A stretch of 20,207 nucleotides of DNA from the NCBI GenBank assembly GCA_028706735.1, contig JAQTVS010000010.1, forward strand, positions 1 through 20,207, read 5' to 3'. This document shows, in pieces, positions 1-7,355 of the stretch. The notes under the pieces were generated by a model. The model had not been told where the DNA came from, did not search any database, and saw only the letters and a list, made by a program, of their open reading frames with translations. The stretch is from Thiomonas sp. (GTDB taxonomy: Bacteria > Pseudomonadota > Gammaproteobacteria > Burkholderiales > Burkholderiaceae_C). Position numbers and translations under genes: made by a program. Every line of letters starts with the position of its first letter. The stretch's first letter is position 1.

Positions 1-13
1 TGATTGCGGAGCC

Positions 14-44
14 AAAAAAAAGACCGCTTCACGGCGGCCTTTTT
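14..44 (-). terminator. Intrinsic terminator of ppa
   Basis: Read on the minus strand, a stem GGCCGC / GCGGTC (one G-U wobble) around a 6-nt loop CGTGAA is flanked by an A run and followed by eight T. It lies 14 bases past the ppa stop codon. The A/T flanks extend the stem, so it could also work in the plus direction, but the wobble becomes an A-C mismatch there, so minus is the better reading. Confidence 0.8.
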
Positions 45-57
45 GCATGCAACAGAA

Positions 58-588
58 TCACTTGGCGGTGTAGCGCGCCGCGCTGGCGGTGATTTCCGCG
101 CGGGCGGCGTCCGCTCCGGCCCAGCCTTCGGTCTTCACCCATTTACCCGCTTCGAGGTCTTTGTAGTGGTTGAAGAAATGCTCGATCTGCTTGAGCAGTT
201 CAGGCGCCAGGTCTTCGGGCTTGCGGATGTTGCGATACTGCGGCAGCAGCTTGTCCGCCGGCACCGCGATCAGCTTGGCATCCACGCCCGCCTCATCGGT
301 CATGCGCAGCATGCCGATGGGACGGCAGCGCACCACGCAGCCATGCACCAGGGGAATGGGGGTGACCACCAGCACATCCACCGGGTCGCCGTCTTCTGAC
401 AGGGTCTGCGGGATGTAGCCGTAATTGCACGGATAGTGCATGGCGGTGGACATGAAGCGGTCGACGAACAGCGCGCCACTGGCCTTGTCCACCTCGTACT
501 TCACCGGCGGGGCATGGGCGGGAATTTCAATGACCACGTTGAAATCGTCAGGCAGGCTTTTACCGGCAGGAACGTCGAGCACACTCAT
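58..588 (-). CDS. ppa: Inorganic pyrophosphatase (family I)
   Basis: Cytoplasmic enzyme that hydrolyses pyrophosphate to two phosphates and so drives biosynthetic reactions forward. The 176-residue product has the same length as E. coli Ppa. The family signature DGDPVDV is at residues 66-72. The metal and substrate residues known from E. coli are all present with an offset of one: E21, K30, R44, Y52, Y56, D66, D68, D71, D98, D103, K105, Y142 and K143. An AGAGGA ribosome-binding sequence precedes the ATG at a suitable distance. It follows dolP by 50 bases without an obvious terminator between them, so read-through from the dolP operon is possible. A good terminator follows. Identity is secure. 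Confidence 0.97.
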   Translation of the reverse strand: MSVLDVPAGKSLPDDFNVVIEIPAHAPPVKYEVDKASGALFVDRFMSTAMHYPCNYGYIPQTLSEDGDPVDVLVVTPIPLVHGCVVRCRPIGMLRMTDEAGVDAKLIAVPADKLLPQYRNIRKPEDLAPELLKQIEHFFNHYKDLEAGKWVKTEGWAGADAARAEITASAARYTAK

Positions 589-638
589 ACACAGTCCTCT
601 AGAAGTTGAGAAGGGGGAATTGAGACATCAAGCGGGCA

Positions 639-1358
639 TCAGGCAGGATTGTTGCCGCGTGGCTCGGGCGGCGGCGCGTTGGTCTTTTGCGGATTTTGAA
701 TCTGCTGCAACTGTTGCTCGCTGATGATGTTGAACATGGTCACAACCTTGGACACGCCGGTGGTGTCGCGCGCGATTTCCACGGCACGGTCCGCCTCGCG
801 CTGGGTGACGATGCCCATCAGATAGACCACGCTGTTCGAGGTGGTGACCTTGAAGGCGTTGCCGAAAATATCGTGCGCATCGATCAGCCGGGCGCGCACC
901 TTGGTGGTGATGAGCGTGTCGGTGGCGCTGCGGTTGAGGTCGGCCACCGGCCCGACGTCGATCTCATTGAGCACCGCCTTGACGTTGGGCACGCCTTGCA
1001 CCACTTCCGCGGCCTTGAGTTTGTCGGCCTCGGTCGGCACTTGCCCGACGAGCAGGACCTGCTGGTTGTAGCTCACAGCGCGGACATTGGCGTATCCGCC
1101 CAGCGCCGTGCTGATGCGGTTGTCGGCCTTGAGTTGAATCGTGTTGTCTTCGAGGATGGAGCCTGCGGTGCGTCGGTCCGTGGCCACATATGCCGTCGTG
1201 CCCACCGCCCCCAGGGCGAGAATGAAACAGCCCTGCAACTGCGTAGCGGCCAGCACGACGGCAAGAAGGCTTGCCGCACGCCACAGGCCGCGCGGGCGAC
1301 GCGCCCTATCCGCCGCCGCATGCGCTGGAGAAAGATTGTTCGCATTCATCTGTGTCAT
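639..1358 (-). CDS. dolP: Dual-BON-domain outer-membrane lipoprotein (DolP/YraP family)
   Basis: Predicted 239-residue lipoprotein. A hydrophobic segment at residues 25-43 ends in the lipobox LQGC, giving lipidated Cys44. Two BON domains follow, at about residues 69-137 and 144-212, then a Gln/Pro/Asn-rich tail. E. coli DolP binds anionic phospholipid and supports outer-membrane integrity; the same role is inferred here. The ATG overlaps the stop codon of the upstream SIS isomerase gene as ATGA, and GGAG stands 8 bases before it, which suggests translational coupling. The start gives a rather long n-region before the lipobox; Met4 is an alternative. Position downstream of yraN and the SIS isomerase matches the E. 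coli yraN-diaA-yraP order, which supports the assignment. Confidence 0.88.
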   Translation of the reverse strand: MTQMNANNLSPAHAAADRARRPRGLWRAASLLAVVLAATQLQGCFILALGAVGTTAYVATDRRTAGSILEDNTIQLKADNRISTALGGYANVRAVSYNQQVLLVGQVPTEADKLKAAEVVQGVPNVKAVLNEIDVGPVADLNRSATDTLITTKVRARLIDAHDIFGNAFKVTTSNSVVYLMGIVTQREADRAVEIARDTTGVSKVVTMFNIISEQQLQQIQNPQKTNAPPPEPRGNNPA

Positions 1359-1981
1359 TCCGTGGACTCCGGTTCACCCATCAAAACCCAGTCTAAGCCA
1401 TCGCAAAGACAGTGCAGCGTCAGCAGATGCACCTCCTGAATGCGGGCGGTGCGATCGTTGGGCACAGCGATATGCACATCGGATTCGCGCAACAGTCCCG
1501 CAACGCGGCCGCCGGTGCGCCCGGTCAGCGCCAGCACGGTCATCTCGCGCAATTGCGCCGCGCGCACGGCTTCGACAATGCTCGACGAATTGCCGCTGGT
1601 GCTAAACGCCACCAGCACATCGCCCGGCAGCCCGAGCGCCCGCACCTGCTTGGCGAACACATGATCGAAGCCATAGTCGTTCGCCACAGCGGTGAGGGTG
1701 GAGGTATCGGTGGTCAGGGCGATGGCGGCAAGCTCCGGGCGCTCGCGTTCAAAACGGCCCACCAGCTCGGCGGCCAGATGCTGGCTGTCGGCTGCCGATC
1801 CGCCGTTGCCGCAAATGAGGATCTTGTGGCCGTTGGACACTGCGGTGGCCATGGCATCGACCGCGCGTGCGATCGGCCCGGTCAAGGCCTCCGCCGCCTG
1901 GTACTTCAGATCGGCGCTGTCGAAAAAATGCTGCTGAATCCGCTGTTCGAGCATGACGTGTCGGGGGTGCAAATCGGTCAT
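1355..1981 (-). CDS. gmhA: SIS-domain phosphoheptose isomerase / DiaA-like protein
   Basis: A 208-residue single SIS-domain protein. The phosphosugar-binding motifs are CGNGGSAADSQH (residues 57-68) and STSGNS (127-132). GmhA converts sedoheptulose 7-phosphate to D-glycero-D-manno-heptose 7-phosphate for lipopolysaccharide core; its paralogue DiaA binds DnaA and regulates replication initiation. All four zinc ligands of E. coli GmhA (H61, E65, Q172, H180) have counterparts here: H68, E72, Q182 and H190. As I recall E. coli DiaA, it has lost the Glu and the last His. The surrounding sequence (RIQEVHLLTLHCLCD) and the locus are nonetheless DiaA-like. The ATG at 1981 was chosen because upstream in-frame codons run into yraN; AGG lies about 9 bases before it. 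The stop overlaps the dolP start. Confidence 0.85.
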   Translation of the reverse strand: MTDLHPRHVMLEQRIQQHFFDSADLKYQAAEALTGPIARAVDAMATAVSNGHKILICGNGGSAADSQHLAAELVGRFERERPELAAIALTTDTSTLTAVANDYGFDHVFAKQVRALGLPGDVLVAFSTSGNSSSIVEAVRAAQLREMTVLALTGRTGGRVAGLLRESDVHIAVPNDRTARIQEVHLLTLHCLCDGLDWVLMGEPESTE

Positions 1982-2028
1982 GTTAGTGCGCCTGATGCAC
2001 GAATCGCGCGAGCAGCGCCAAGCTGCCT

Positions 2029-2400
2029 TCAATCCTCCGACGCAAACGCGCCGGGCAGCCATTCCAGCCCGCCAGCATCCAACGCGACCACATCGAAACG
2101 GCAGACGGGCTCCTCAGGCAGGCTCGCCAGATAATGACGCGCCGCCAGGATGATGCGCTGGCGCTTGCGCGCATCGATGCTCCCCGCAGCGCCACCAAAC
2201 CCGGCGTGGCTGCGGGCGCGCACCTCGACAAACACCAGCGTGGCGTCCGCCGCGCGCATGATCAGGTCGATCTCGCCGCCGCGCACCCGATAATTGCGCT
2301 GAATCAGCCGCATCCCGCGCGCCTGCAGCGCGGCGCACGCCTGATCTTCCGCCGTCTGTCCCAGACGCCGCGCCGCGCGTTGTCGCCACATTTGCATCAT
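2029..2400 (-). CDS. yraN: YraN family (UPF0102) endonuclease-like protein
   Basis: A 123-residue cytoplasmic protein of the UPF0102 family. It carries the conserved GGEIDLI (residues 41-47) and VFVEVRAR (57-63) motifs of a restriction-endonuclease-like fold; D45, E59 and R61 occupy the usual D...ExK positions, with Arg in place of Lys. Function is unknown in general; a role in recombination or competence has been suggested from context in other bacteria. I chose the ATG at 2400 because GGAGGAGGG stands about 10 bases upstream. A GTG at 2421 would add seven residues but would bury that ribosome site. The start codon overlaps that of divergent rsmI on the other strand. The gene precedes the SIS isomerase by 47 bases, as in the E. 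coli cluster. Confidence 0.88.
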   Translation of the reverse strand: MMQMWRQRAARRLGQTAEDQACAALQARGMRLIQRNYRVRGGEIDLIMRAADATLVFVEVRARSHAGFGGAAGSIDARKRQRIILAARHYLASLPEEPVCRFDVVALDAGGLEWLPGAFASED

Positions 2401-3298
2401 GCCCACTCTGCCCTCCTCCACCCAAGCCGCGCTGGACTTTTGCGCCCAGCAGGATTTTCCACCCGCGCTCTACATGGTGGCCACGCCCATCGGTAATCTG
2501 GGGGACATCAGCCTGCGCGCCCTGGCCGTGTTGCACCACGCCGACCGCATTGCCGCGGAAGACACGCGGGTGGCGCAACGCCTGCTGGACGCTTACGGCC
2601 TGCATAAACCCACCCTGCGCTGCGACCAGCACCGCGAGGCGCAGGCTGCGCAGCAGATCGTCGCGGCGGTGGCCGCAGGCGAGCGCGTGGCCTTCCTCAG
2701 TGATGCGGGCACGCCGGGCATCAGCGATCCGGGCAGCCGCATCACCGCGGCCATGCACGCCGCGCAGCTACGCGTCATGCCCATTCCCGGCGCCAGCGCC
2801 GTGCCGACAGCGCTCAGCGCCTGCGGGTTGGATCTGCAAGCGGGTTATTGCTTCGCCGGTTTCGCTCCCGAGAAGGCCGTTGCCTTGCGCGCGTTTTTGC
2901 AGGCCGCGCTGCACAGCCCGCGCGTGACGGTGTTTTTTGAGGCGCCGCATCGCATCCACGCCTGCCTGCACGCGCTGCGCGATCTGGACGCGCAGGCGCG
3001 TCTGGTGCTGGCCAAGGAACTGAGCAAGCAGTTCGAGACCGTGCTGCCCTGCACCGCGCAAACCGCGCTCGACTGGCTGGACGCCGACCCGAAGCGCGCG
3101 CAGGGGGAGTTCGTGCTGCTGCTGCAGCCGCAGCAGACCGCCGCGGCCCTCGATGCCAAGGCGGTTGCGCTGTTGCAGCGCCTGGCGCAGGAGCTGCCCG
3201 CCTCACGCGCCGCGGCGGTGGCCGCTGACCTCACAGGGCTCAAACGCGTCGCCCTCTACCGCTGGCTGCTCGACCACAAGGACATTGCGGCGCCGTAG
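2399..3298 (+). CDS. rsmI: 16S rRNA (cytidine1402-2'-O)-methyltransferase RsmI
   Basis: S-adenosylmethionine-dependent methyltransferase of the tetrapyrrole-methylase fold that 2'-O-methylates C1402 in the decoding centre of 16S rRNA. The 299-residue product shows the family motifs in order: ATPIGN (28-33), AEDTR (53-57), SDAGTPGISDPG (101-112), PGASA (130-134), then FFEAPHR and GEFVLLL. Length is close to E. coli RsmI (286). No Shine-Dalgarno sequence precedes the ATG at 2399, because the upstream bases are the start of yraN on the other strand. The next in-frame ATG (2474) would remove 25 residues that have counterparts in relatives, so the first ATG is preferred but not certain. Divergent arrangement with yraN matches E. 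coli yraL. Confidence 0.93.
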   Translation: MPTLPSSTQAALDFCAQQDFPPALYMVATPIGNLGDISLRALAVLHHADRIAAEDTRVAQRLLDAYGLHKPTLRCDQHREAQAAQQIVAAVAAGERVAFLSDAGTPGISDPGSRITAAMHAAQLRVMPIPGASAVPTALSACGLDLQAGYCFAGFAPEKAVALRAFLQAALHSPRVTVFFEAPHRIHACLHALRDLDAQARLVLAKELSKQFETVLPCTAQTALDWLDADPKRAQGEFVLLLQPQQTAAALDAKAVALLQRLAQELPASRAAAVAADLTGLKRVALYRWLLDHKDIAAP

Positions 3299-3306
3299 GC
3301 GCCGCA
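3286..3306. repeat. Perfect inverted repeat between convergent genes
   Basis: TGCGGCGCC and GGCGCCGCA form a 9-bp perfect stem around a 3-base loop GTA. It spans the rsmI stop codon and ends one base before the stop of the diguanylate cyclase gene, which comes from the other side. There is no T tract in either direction, so it is at best a weak or Rho-assisted transcription stop for the convergent pair. Confidence 0.4.
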
Positions 3307-3307
3307 T

Positions 3308-5575
3308 TCACGCCGCGCCCGGAAACTCGCCAGTCCAGAGCTCCACCCGGTTGCGCCCGGACTGTTTGGCGCGGTACAGCGCCCGATCCGCGCGGTCGAG
3401 CAGCTCGTCCACATCCACGACGGAGGCCGTGGGCAGAAACTCGGCGATGCCGATGCTTGCCGTCAGCGTCTGCTGCAGGCCTGCCTTGGTCGCCGTCGGC
3501 AGACAGCCCGCTTCCTGAATGGTCAGGCGCAGGCGCTGCGCCACGTCAAATGCAACCTGCCGCGTGGTCTGCGGCAACAGGATGGCGAACTCGTCGCCCC
3601 CCAGCCGGCCGCAGATATCCTGTCCGCGCAACTGCTGCATGCAGGTCTGGGCGAAGCAGCGGATGACCGTATCTCCGCCCTGATGGCCGAGGGTGTCGTT
3701 GATCTGCTTGAAACGGTCGATGTCCAGCGCCAGCACGGCAAACGGGCTGCCTTCGCGCTGCGCCTTGCGCAATTCCAGCGCCGCCCGCGCCAGGAAATAG
3801 CGCCGATTCGGAATGCCGGTGAGCACATCGGTGTAGGCCAGATTGCGCAGCTCGGCTTCGCGCTCCTTGGCCTCGGTGATGTCCTTGAAGGCGAAAATCA
3901 GCGCGTCGTCGTCGCGGTAGCGCCCGCGGGTGACGGACAGCAGCAGCCAGACTTCGGTCCCGTCGAATCGCCGGAATTTGGACTCCAGGCCCCGCACGGC
4001 GCCGCCTTCGCGCTGCAGTCGGCTCACGAGCCTGTCGCGGTCCGTCGAATCCACCCAGAGATGGCGCATCGGCAGTCCGGCATTCTGGGCATACGTCGTG
4101 CGGAACAGGCTGTCCGCCGCCTTGTTGGAGAACAGCAGCGCGGCATCCGCCGCACGGGTGATGACCAGGGGCACGGGAGATTCCTCCGCGAGAAAGCGAA
4201 AGCGCTGTTCGTCTTCGCTGAGCTGCTGCTGCAACTGTTTGATCGCGGTGATGTCCTGCATGCTGGTCACTACGCCGACGATCTGGCGGCTCACCGCGTC
4301 GCGCACCAGCGCCTTGTTCAGAATCCAGATGGTCGGTTCATGGTCTGGATGCAGATAGGGCGCCTCGCGCGTCACCTGCAGGCTGCCGGAGAGCAACTCG
4401 CTATCCATGTCTTCCCAGATGCGTCCCAGCGAAGAGCCAAGAATCTGCGACCCGCTGCGCCCGTGGATCTCGGGGCTGCCCAGCGCCACGAGAAGATTGA
4501 ATGCAGTATTCACCCGGGTGAACCGCCCCTGCGGGTCACTGAACGCCACCGGGTTGGGCAGCGCGTTGAGCAGCGACTCCTGAAAGCGCAGTTGCGCCTG
4601 CGTCGTGGCCTGGCTGATCTGCAGCGCGGCGGTGCGGCGATTAACCTTTTTTTCCAGCGTGGCGTTGATGTCGCGCACTTGCTTGAGCGCCAGCGTGCGC
4701 TCGTTGGCCATCAGGCCAGCGAGCAGCAGTGCGCTGGAAAAAACCAGCAGGATGATCTGCAGCGCCATGAACCGTTCCGATCCCACCATGCTGTACATTG
4801 GGCCAAGGTGCATCAGAGTGGCGGCGACGATCAGCACGCCAACCGCAGCCATCAGCGCACTGGTCACCACCAGCGGCAGGCGCAGCGCCGTCCACAGCAA
4901 GGGCAGCATGACCAGGCTGGCCAGGCCGATCGGCAATGCACTCTGTCCGGTTGGCAGCAGATACACGAGCGAAGTCCCGCCCAGCGCCAGCGCCGACAGC
5001 TGCAACATTTCCCAGTTCAACACCGCGCGCAGGGCGGGCCAGTTCTGCCGCCGCAGCAGTTCCGCCACCGGCGTCAGCACCACGACGCTGGTCATGTCGG
5101 TGATCCACCATTGCACTCCCAGATCGCCCGACACCGGCGAGCGGCCAAAGCCGAAATGCGCGGCAGCCGTCGCGCCGACGGCTGCCGACACCGCCGCGGC
5201 CAGAATGCCCATGGCCCCGATGAACCAGACCGCATCGGTCATCACCACGAAGCCCCGCCATCCGCCCGGACGCCGCCGCAGCACCCACAGCCCCAGCAGG
5301 GGCCCCAGCGCATCGCCGAGCGCGATCAGGGAACTGGCCTCCGGCCCCCAGCCCAGCAGGAGGCGATTGCTCAACCAGGAGGCCAGGAGAATGGCCGGCA
5401 GCATGGACGGCCCGCGCGCGATCAAGGCAAACGCGGCGACCGCCGCCGAAGGCCATAGCACCACATCGCCCGAACGCACGCCAAGCACACCCCACGCCAG
5501 CAGCACATAGGACGCCACAATCCCGGCGGACCAGAGCAGCCAGCGGGACAGAGCGCGTGTTGATAAGGCGGGCAT
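3308..5575 (-). CDS. Membrane diguanylate cyclase (MASE1-PAS-PAS-GGDEF)
   Basis: A 755-residue predicted inner-membrane enzyme that makes cyclic di-GMP from two GTP. Residues 1 to about 290 are a multi-pass hydrophobic region resembling the MASE1 sensor domain (LWPSAAVAAFAL near residue 40). A short charged coil follows, then two PAS domains at about 325-450 and 455-570, each ending in a DIT motif. The C-terminal domain carries an intact GGDEF at 659-663. An RGQD sits exactly five residues before it, the spacing of the allosteric inhibitory site, so product feedback is expected. No EAL domain is present. Start: an in-frame GTG lies one codon before the ATG used here, and neither has a clear ribosome site. 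The ligand is not predictable. It lies alone, convergent with rsmI. Confidence 0.9.
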   Translation of the reverse strand: MPALSTRALSRWLLWSAGIVASYVLLAWGVLGVRSGDVVLWPSAAVAAFALIARGPSMLPAILLASWLSNRLLLGWGPEASSLIALGDALGPLLGLWVLRRRPGGWRGFVVMTDAVWFIGAMGILAAAVSAAVGATAAAHFGFGRSPVSGDLGVQWWITDMTSVVVLTPVAELLRRQNWPALRAVLNWEMLQLSALALGGTSLVYLLPTGQSALPIGLASLVMLPLLWTALRLPLVVTSALMAAVGVLIVAATLMHLGPMYSMVGSERFMALQIILLVFSSALLLAGLMANERTLALKQVRDINATLEKKVNRRTAALQISQATTQAQLRFQESLLNALPNPVAFSDPQGRFTRVNTAFNLLVALGSPEIHGRSGSQILGSSLGRIWEDMDSELLSGSLQVTREAPYLHPDHEPTIWILNKALVRDAVSRQIVGVVTSMQDITAIKQLQQQLSEDEQRFRFLAEESPVPLVITRAADAALLFSNKAADSLFRTTYAQNAGLPMRHLWVDSTDRDRLVSRLQREGGAVRGLESKFRRFDGTEVWLLLSVTRGRYRDDDALIFAFKDITEAKEREAELRNLAYTDVLTGIPNRRYFLARAALELRKAQREGSPFAVLALDIDRFKQINDTLGHQGGDTVIRCFAQTCMQQLRGQDICGRLGGDEFAILLPQTTRQVAFDVAQRLRLTIQEAGCLPTATKAGLQQTLTASIGIAEFLPTASVVDVDELLDRADRALYRAKQSGRNRVELWTGEFPGAA

Positions 5576-5785
5576 CACAGGAAGAACGATGGAATCAGGC
5601 GGGGCTCAATACACAGAACCAAGGGAATGGAGCCGACAAGGGGGGAGACAGCGGAAAAGCCAGAAAATTGGCGAAAACATCGCGTGTTTGAATGTCATAT
5701 AAATGTCGGGTTTATTTACAATTCTTCGTGTGACAGAAACAGATGGCCCCTATGCATTATTCATAAAGGGTGAAACAAAGCCTTT

Positions 5786-5797
5786 CAGACATGTCTG
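5786..5797. promoter_or_regulatory. Perfect 12-bp palindrome, possible operator
   Basis: CAGACATGTCTG is a perfect palindrome with no spacer, about 210 bases upstream of the diguanylate cyclase start. A second, imperfect dyad CGTGA-N6-TCACG lies at 5826-5841. Dimeric helix-turn-helix regulators often bind such sites. No regulator gene is adjacent, so the assignment is only structural. Confidence 0.3.
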
Positions 5798-5951
5798 GAT
5801 TCTCCCGAACATCACCACTCAAGTCCGTGAATTCGGTCACGCTTGTGTTCTTCCAGACAATCAGCCGCGTCAGAGTTTGTGCAAAAGTGACAACTTCCTC
5901 ACAGATTCCGCAACAGACCCGGCGCGCATAATTTGCCGATCCCAATTCGAT

Positions 5952-6428
5952 ATGCCGCGCCCCGTGTTCAATCTGTTTCGCCCCAAACCTGCCATCGCCT
6001 CATTCCCGACCTCTCGAGGAAACGCAGAGCCGCCCCAAGTGTCTTTGTCCCCCACGGGGGGAGGGTCGGCAAGCCGCCCCTGGGGGCGCTCAACTCCGTG
6101 CGCCGCGGAACTGCGCGGGGCCACCACGGAGGGCTATCCCTTCGCACTGCGCCTGGAGCGCAACGGGCAAGGACAGCCGCAGCACCTCGCCGGCTGGCAT
6201 GGGTCTTCCCAGGGCGGCGCCCGGGTGGAACTGCATTGCGGGGCCGATGGCGTCTGGCGTGATCTGCAAGGGCCCATGCCACCGCGCTGGACGATCTCAT
6301 TCCGAACCCCATCCGCCGCAGCGCAAGCTGGGCCGCACAGTGGGGGCAGCTTGCGCTCGCAAGCGCAGGGGGCCTTGATGCGGGAGAGCACGCCGCCGCA
6401 TCAACCACCGCCCCGAGCACGCTTATGA
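5952..6428 (+). CDS. Doubtful ORF, possible small or decayed gene
   Basis: The ORF would encode 158 residues from the ATG at 5952 to a TGA eight bases before the SGNH hydrolase ATG. I do not recognise the product. Codons between about 6124 and 6303 look gene-like: roughly three quarters of third positions are G or C, and the peptide has a balanced composition (around LRLERNGQGQPQHLAGWHG). The stretch before this (6041-6092) is a palindromic repeat, and the stretch after it is a set of inverted repeats giving a Pro/Ala/Gly-rich tail. No ribosome site precedes the ATG. It may be a small gene interrupted by a repeat, a remnant, or chance. The reading frame begins further upstream, at 5703, in AT-richer sequence that does not look coding. 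Confidence 0.22.
   Translation: MPRPVFNLFRPKPAIASFPTSRGNAEPPQVSLSPTGGGSASRPWGRSTPCAAELRGATTEGYPFALRLERNGQGQPQHLAGWHGSSQGGARVELHCGADGVWRDLQGPMPPRWTISFRTPSAAAQAGPHSGGSLRSQAQGALMRESTPPHQPPPRARL
6041..6092. repeat. C/G-rich intergenic palindromic element
   Basis: Two adjacent C/G hairpins: TCCCCC / GGGGGA near 6048-6062, and CGCCCC / GGGGCG near 6074-6087, joined by GGGTCGGCAAGCC. The core resembles, in the opposite orientation, the C6-GA-G6 hairpin plus GCAAG segment of the 82-bp units at 18402-18565. Dispersed elements of this look are common between genes in Burkholderiales. Boundaries are approximate. Confidence 0.5.
6320..6367. repeat. Competing inverted repeats before the SGNH hydrolase
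   Basis: AGCGCAAGCTG (6320-6330) and CAGCTTGCGCT (6347-6357) are perfect 11-bp arms with a 16-base loop. The right arm can instead pair with AGCGCA at 6362-6367, forming TGCGCT-CGCA-AGCGCA. The two hairpins exclude each other. They lie 69 bases before the hydrolase start codon. Confidence 0.45.
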
Positions 6429-6435
6429 GCACGCC

Positions 6436-7239
6436 ATGAGCACACGCCCGCCCTCCCCCACCCGCCGCTTGCTGCTGCGGGCAACTGTCGGCGCGCTGGC
6501 GTTCGGCCCGTGGCTGAGCGCAGCGCAAGCGCGCACCACGGTCAATCTGGCAACTGCGCCCATCGGCCGGATGGATCTGCCCTGGTGGCGCAAACGCTTT
6601 GAAGCCTCGCTGCGACAAGTGCGCCACAGCCAGCCGGAACTGGTCTGGCTTGGCGATTCCATCACGCAGAACTGGGAGCGCGGCGGGCCGCAGCCGTGGG
6701 CCGACTACCAGCCCGTCTGGCAACAGGAGTACGGGCGCTATCGCCCGCTCAACCTCGGCTTCATCGGCGACACCACCTCCAGCGTGCTGTGGCGGCTCGA
6801 CCATGGACAGGTCCAGGGCATCTCGCCCAAGGTGCTCATCCTGCTGATCGGCGCCAACAACCTGGGACGTCCGCACTGGGGGGCGCACCTCACCGTGCCG
6901 GGCATCGAGGCGGTAGTGGACAAGGTGCATCAATTGCTGCCGCACACCCATGTGCTGCTGCTCGGCGTGCTGCCGAGCAAGCGCTCGGCGTGGATCAGCG
7001 CAGAAACCCTCAAGATCAACGCCGCGCTGGCGCAGCGCTACGCACAGAGCGCGCGAGTCCGGTTTGTCGATGTCGGCCATGTGTTGCTGAGCGCAAGCGG
7101 CCAGCCCGACCCGCAGCTCTATCTCGAAGGACACGCGCCGCACCAGACCGTGCTGCTGCACCCGGATGCCCAAGGCATGGAACGCATCGCCCAGGCCATT
7201 GCCCCAGTGGTGGACACGCTGATGCAAGCCAGCCCCTGA
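6436..7239 (+). CDS. Exported SGNH/GDSL-family hydrolase
   Basis: A 267-residue predicted esterase or lipase of the SGNH superfamily, similar in layout to the platelet-activating-factor acetylhydrolase type. The N-terminus has a twin-Arg pair (R10, R11), a hydrophobic stretch and an AQA cleavage site at about residue 32, so export by Tat or Sec is likely. Block I is GDSIT with nucleophile Ser75; block II Gly is in GFIGDTT; block III is GANN (139-142); block V His is H242 in LHPDAQG. The Asp normally three residues before that His is Val239. The ATG at 6436 follows the stop of a doubtful ORF by seven bases and has only a weak ribosome site. Substrate unknown. An exported GlcG-like gene follows on the same strand. 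Confidence 0.85.
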   Translation: MSTRPPSPTRRLLLRATVGALAFGPWLSAAQARTTVNLATAPIGRMDLPWWRKRFEASLRQVRHSQPELVWLGDSITQNWERGGPQPWADYQPVWQQEYGRYRPLNLGFIGDTTSSVLWRLDHGQVQGISPKVLILLIGANNLGRPHWGAHLTVPGIEAVVDKVHQLLPHTHVLLLGVLPSKRSAWISAETLKINAALAQRYAQSARVRFVDVGHVLLSASGQPDPQLYLEGHAPHQTVLLHPDAQGMERIAQAIAPVVDTLMQASP

Positions 7240-7355
7240 CTCACCCGCAGCATCCCGCGCCTGCACGCGGACAAGGCGAGCCGTCTATGGAATACTGCAG
7301 CATGCATACGCCCTGCCAACGACAACAGCATCCATTCCACTTGCAGGAGACAACC

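Larger units (their letters stand above)
5576..6435. other. Long intergenic region, mostly non-coding
   Basis: About 860 bases separate the diguanylate cyclase start from the SGNH hydrolase start. The left half (to about 5960) is visibly AT-richer than its surroundings and contains short dyads, including a 12-bp palindrome at 5786. It presumably carries promoters for the minus-strand cyclase and perhaps a plus-strand transcript, but I could not find a -35/-10 pair with correct spacing. The right half holds a C/G-rich palindromic repeat (6041-6092), a doubtful ORF and nested inverted repeats at 6320-6367. No RNA family was recognised. Confidence 0.7.

Noticed and set aside
3683..5458. 591-codon open frame antisense to the diguanylate cyclase
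   Set aside because: His/Gln/Arg-rich shadow translation with no motif; the minus-strand protein has intact GGDEF and PAS features.
5668..5703. TTGGCG / TATAAA plus-strand promoter upstream of 5703
   Set aside because: The spacer is 24 bases and no confident gene follows.
5968..7266. 432-codon minus-strand frame across the SGNH hydrolase and its leader
   Set aside because: No recognisable domain, crosses the repeat region, and opposes a clear SGNH gene.
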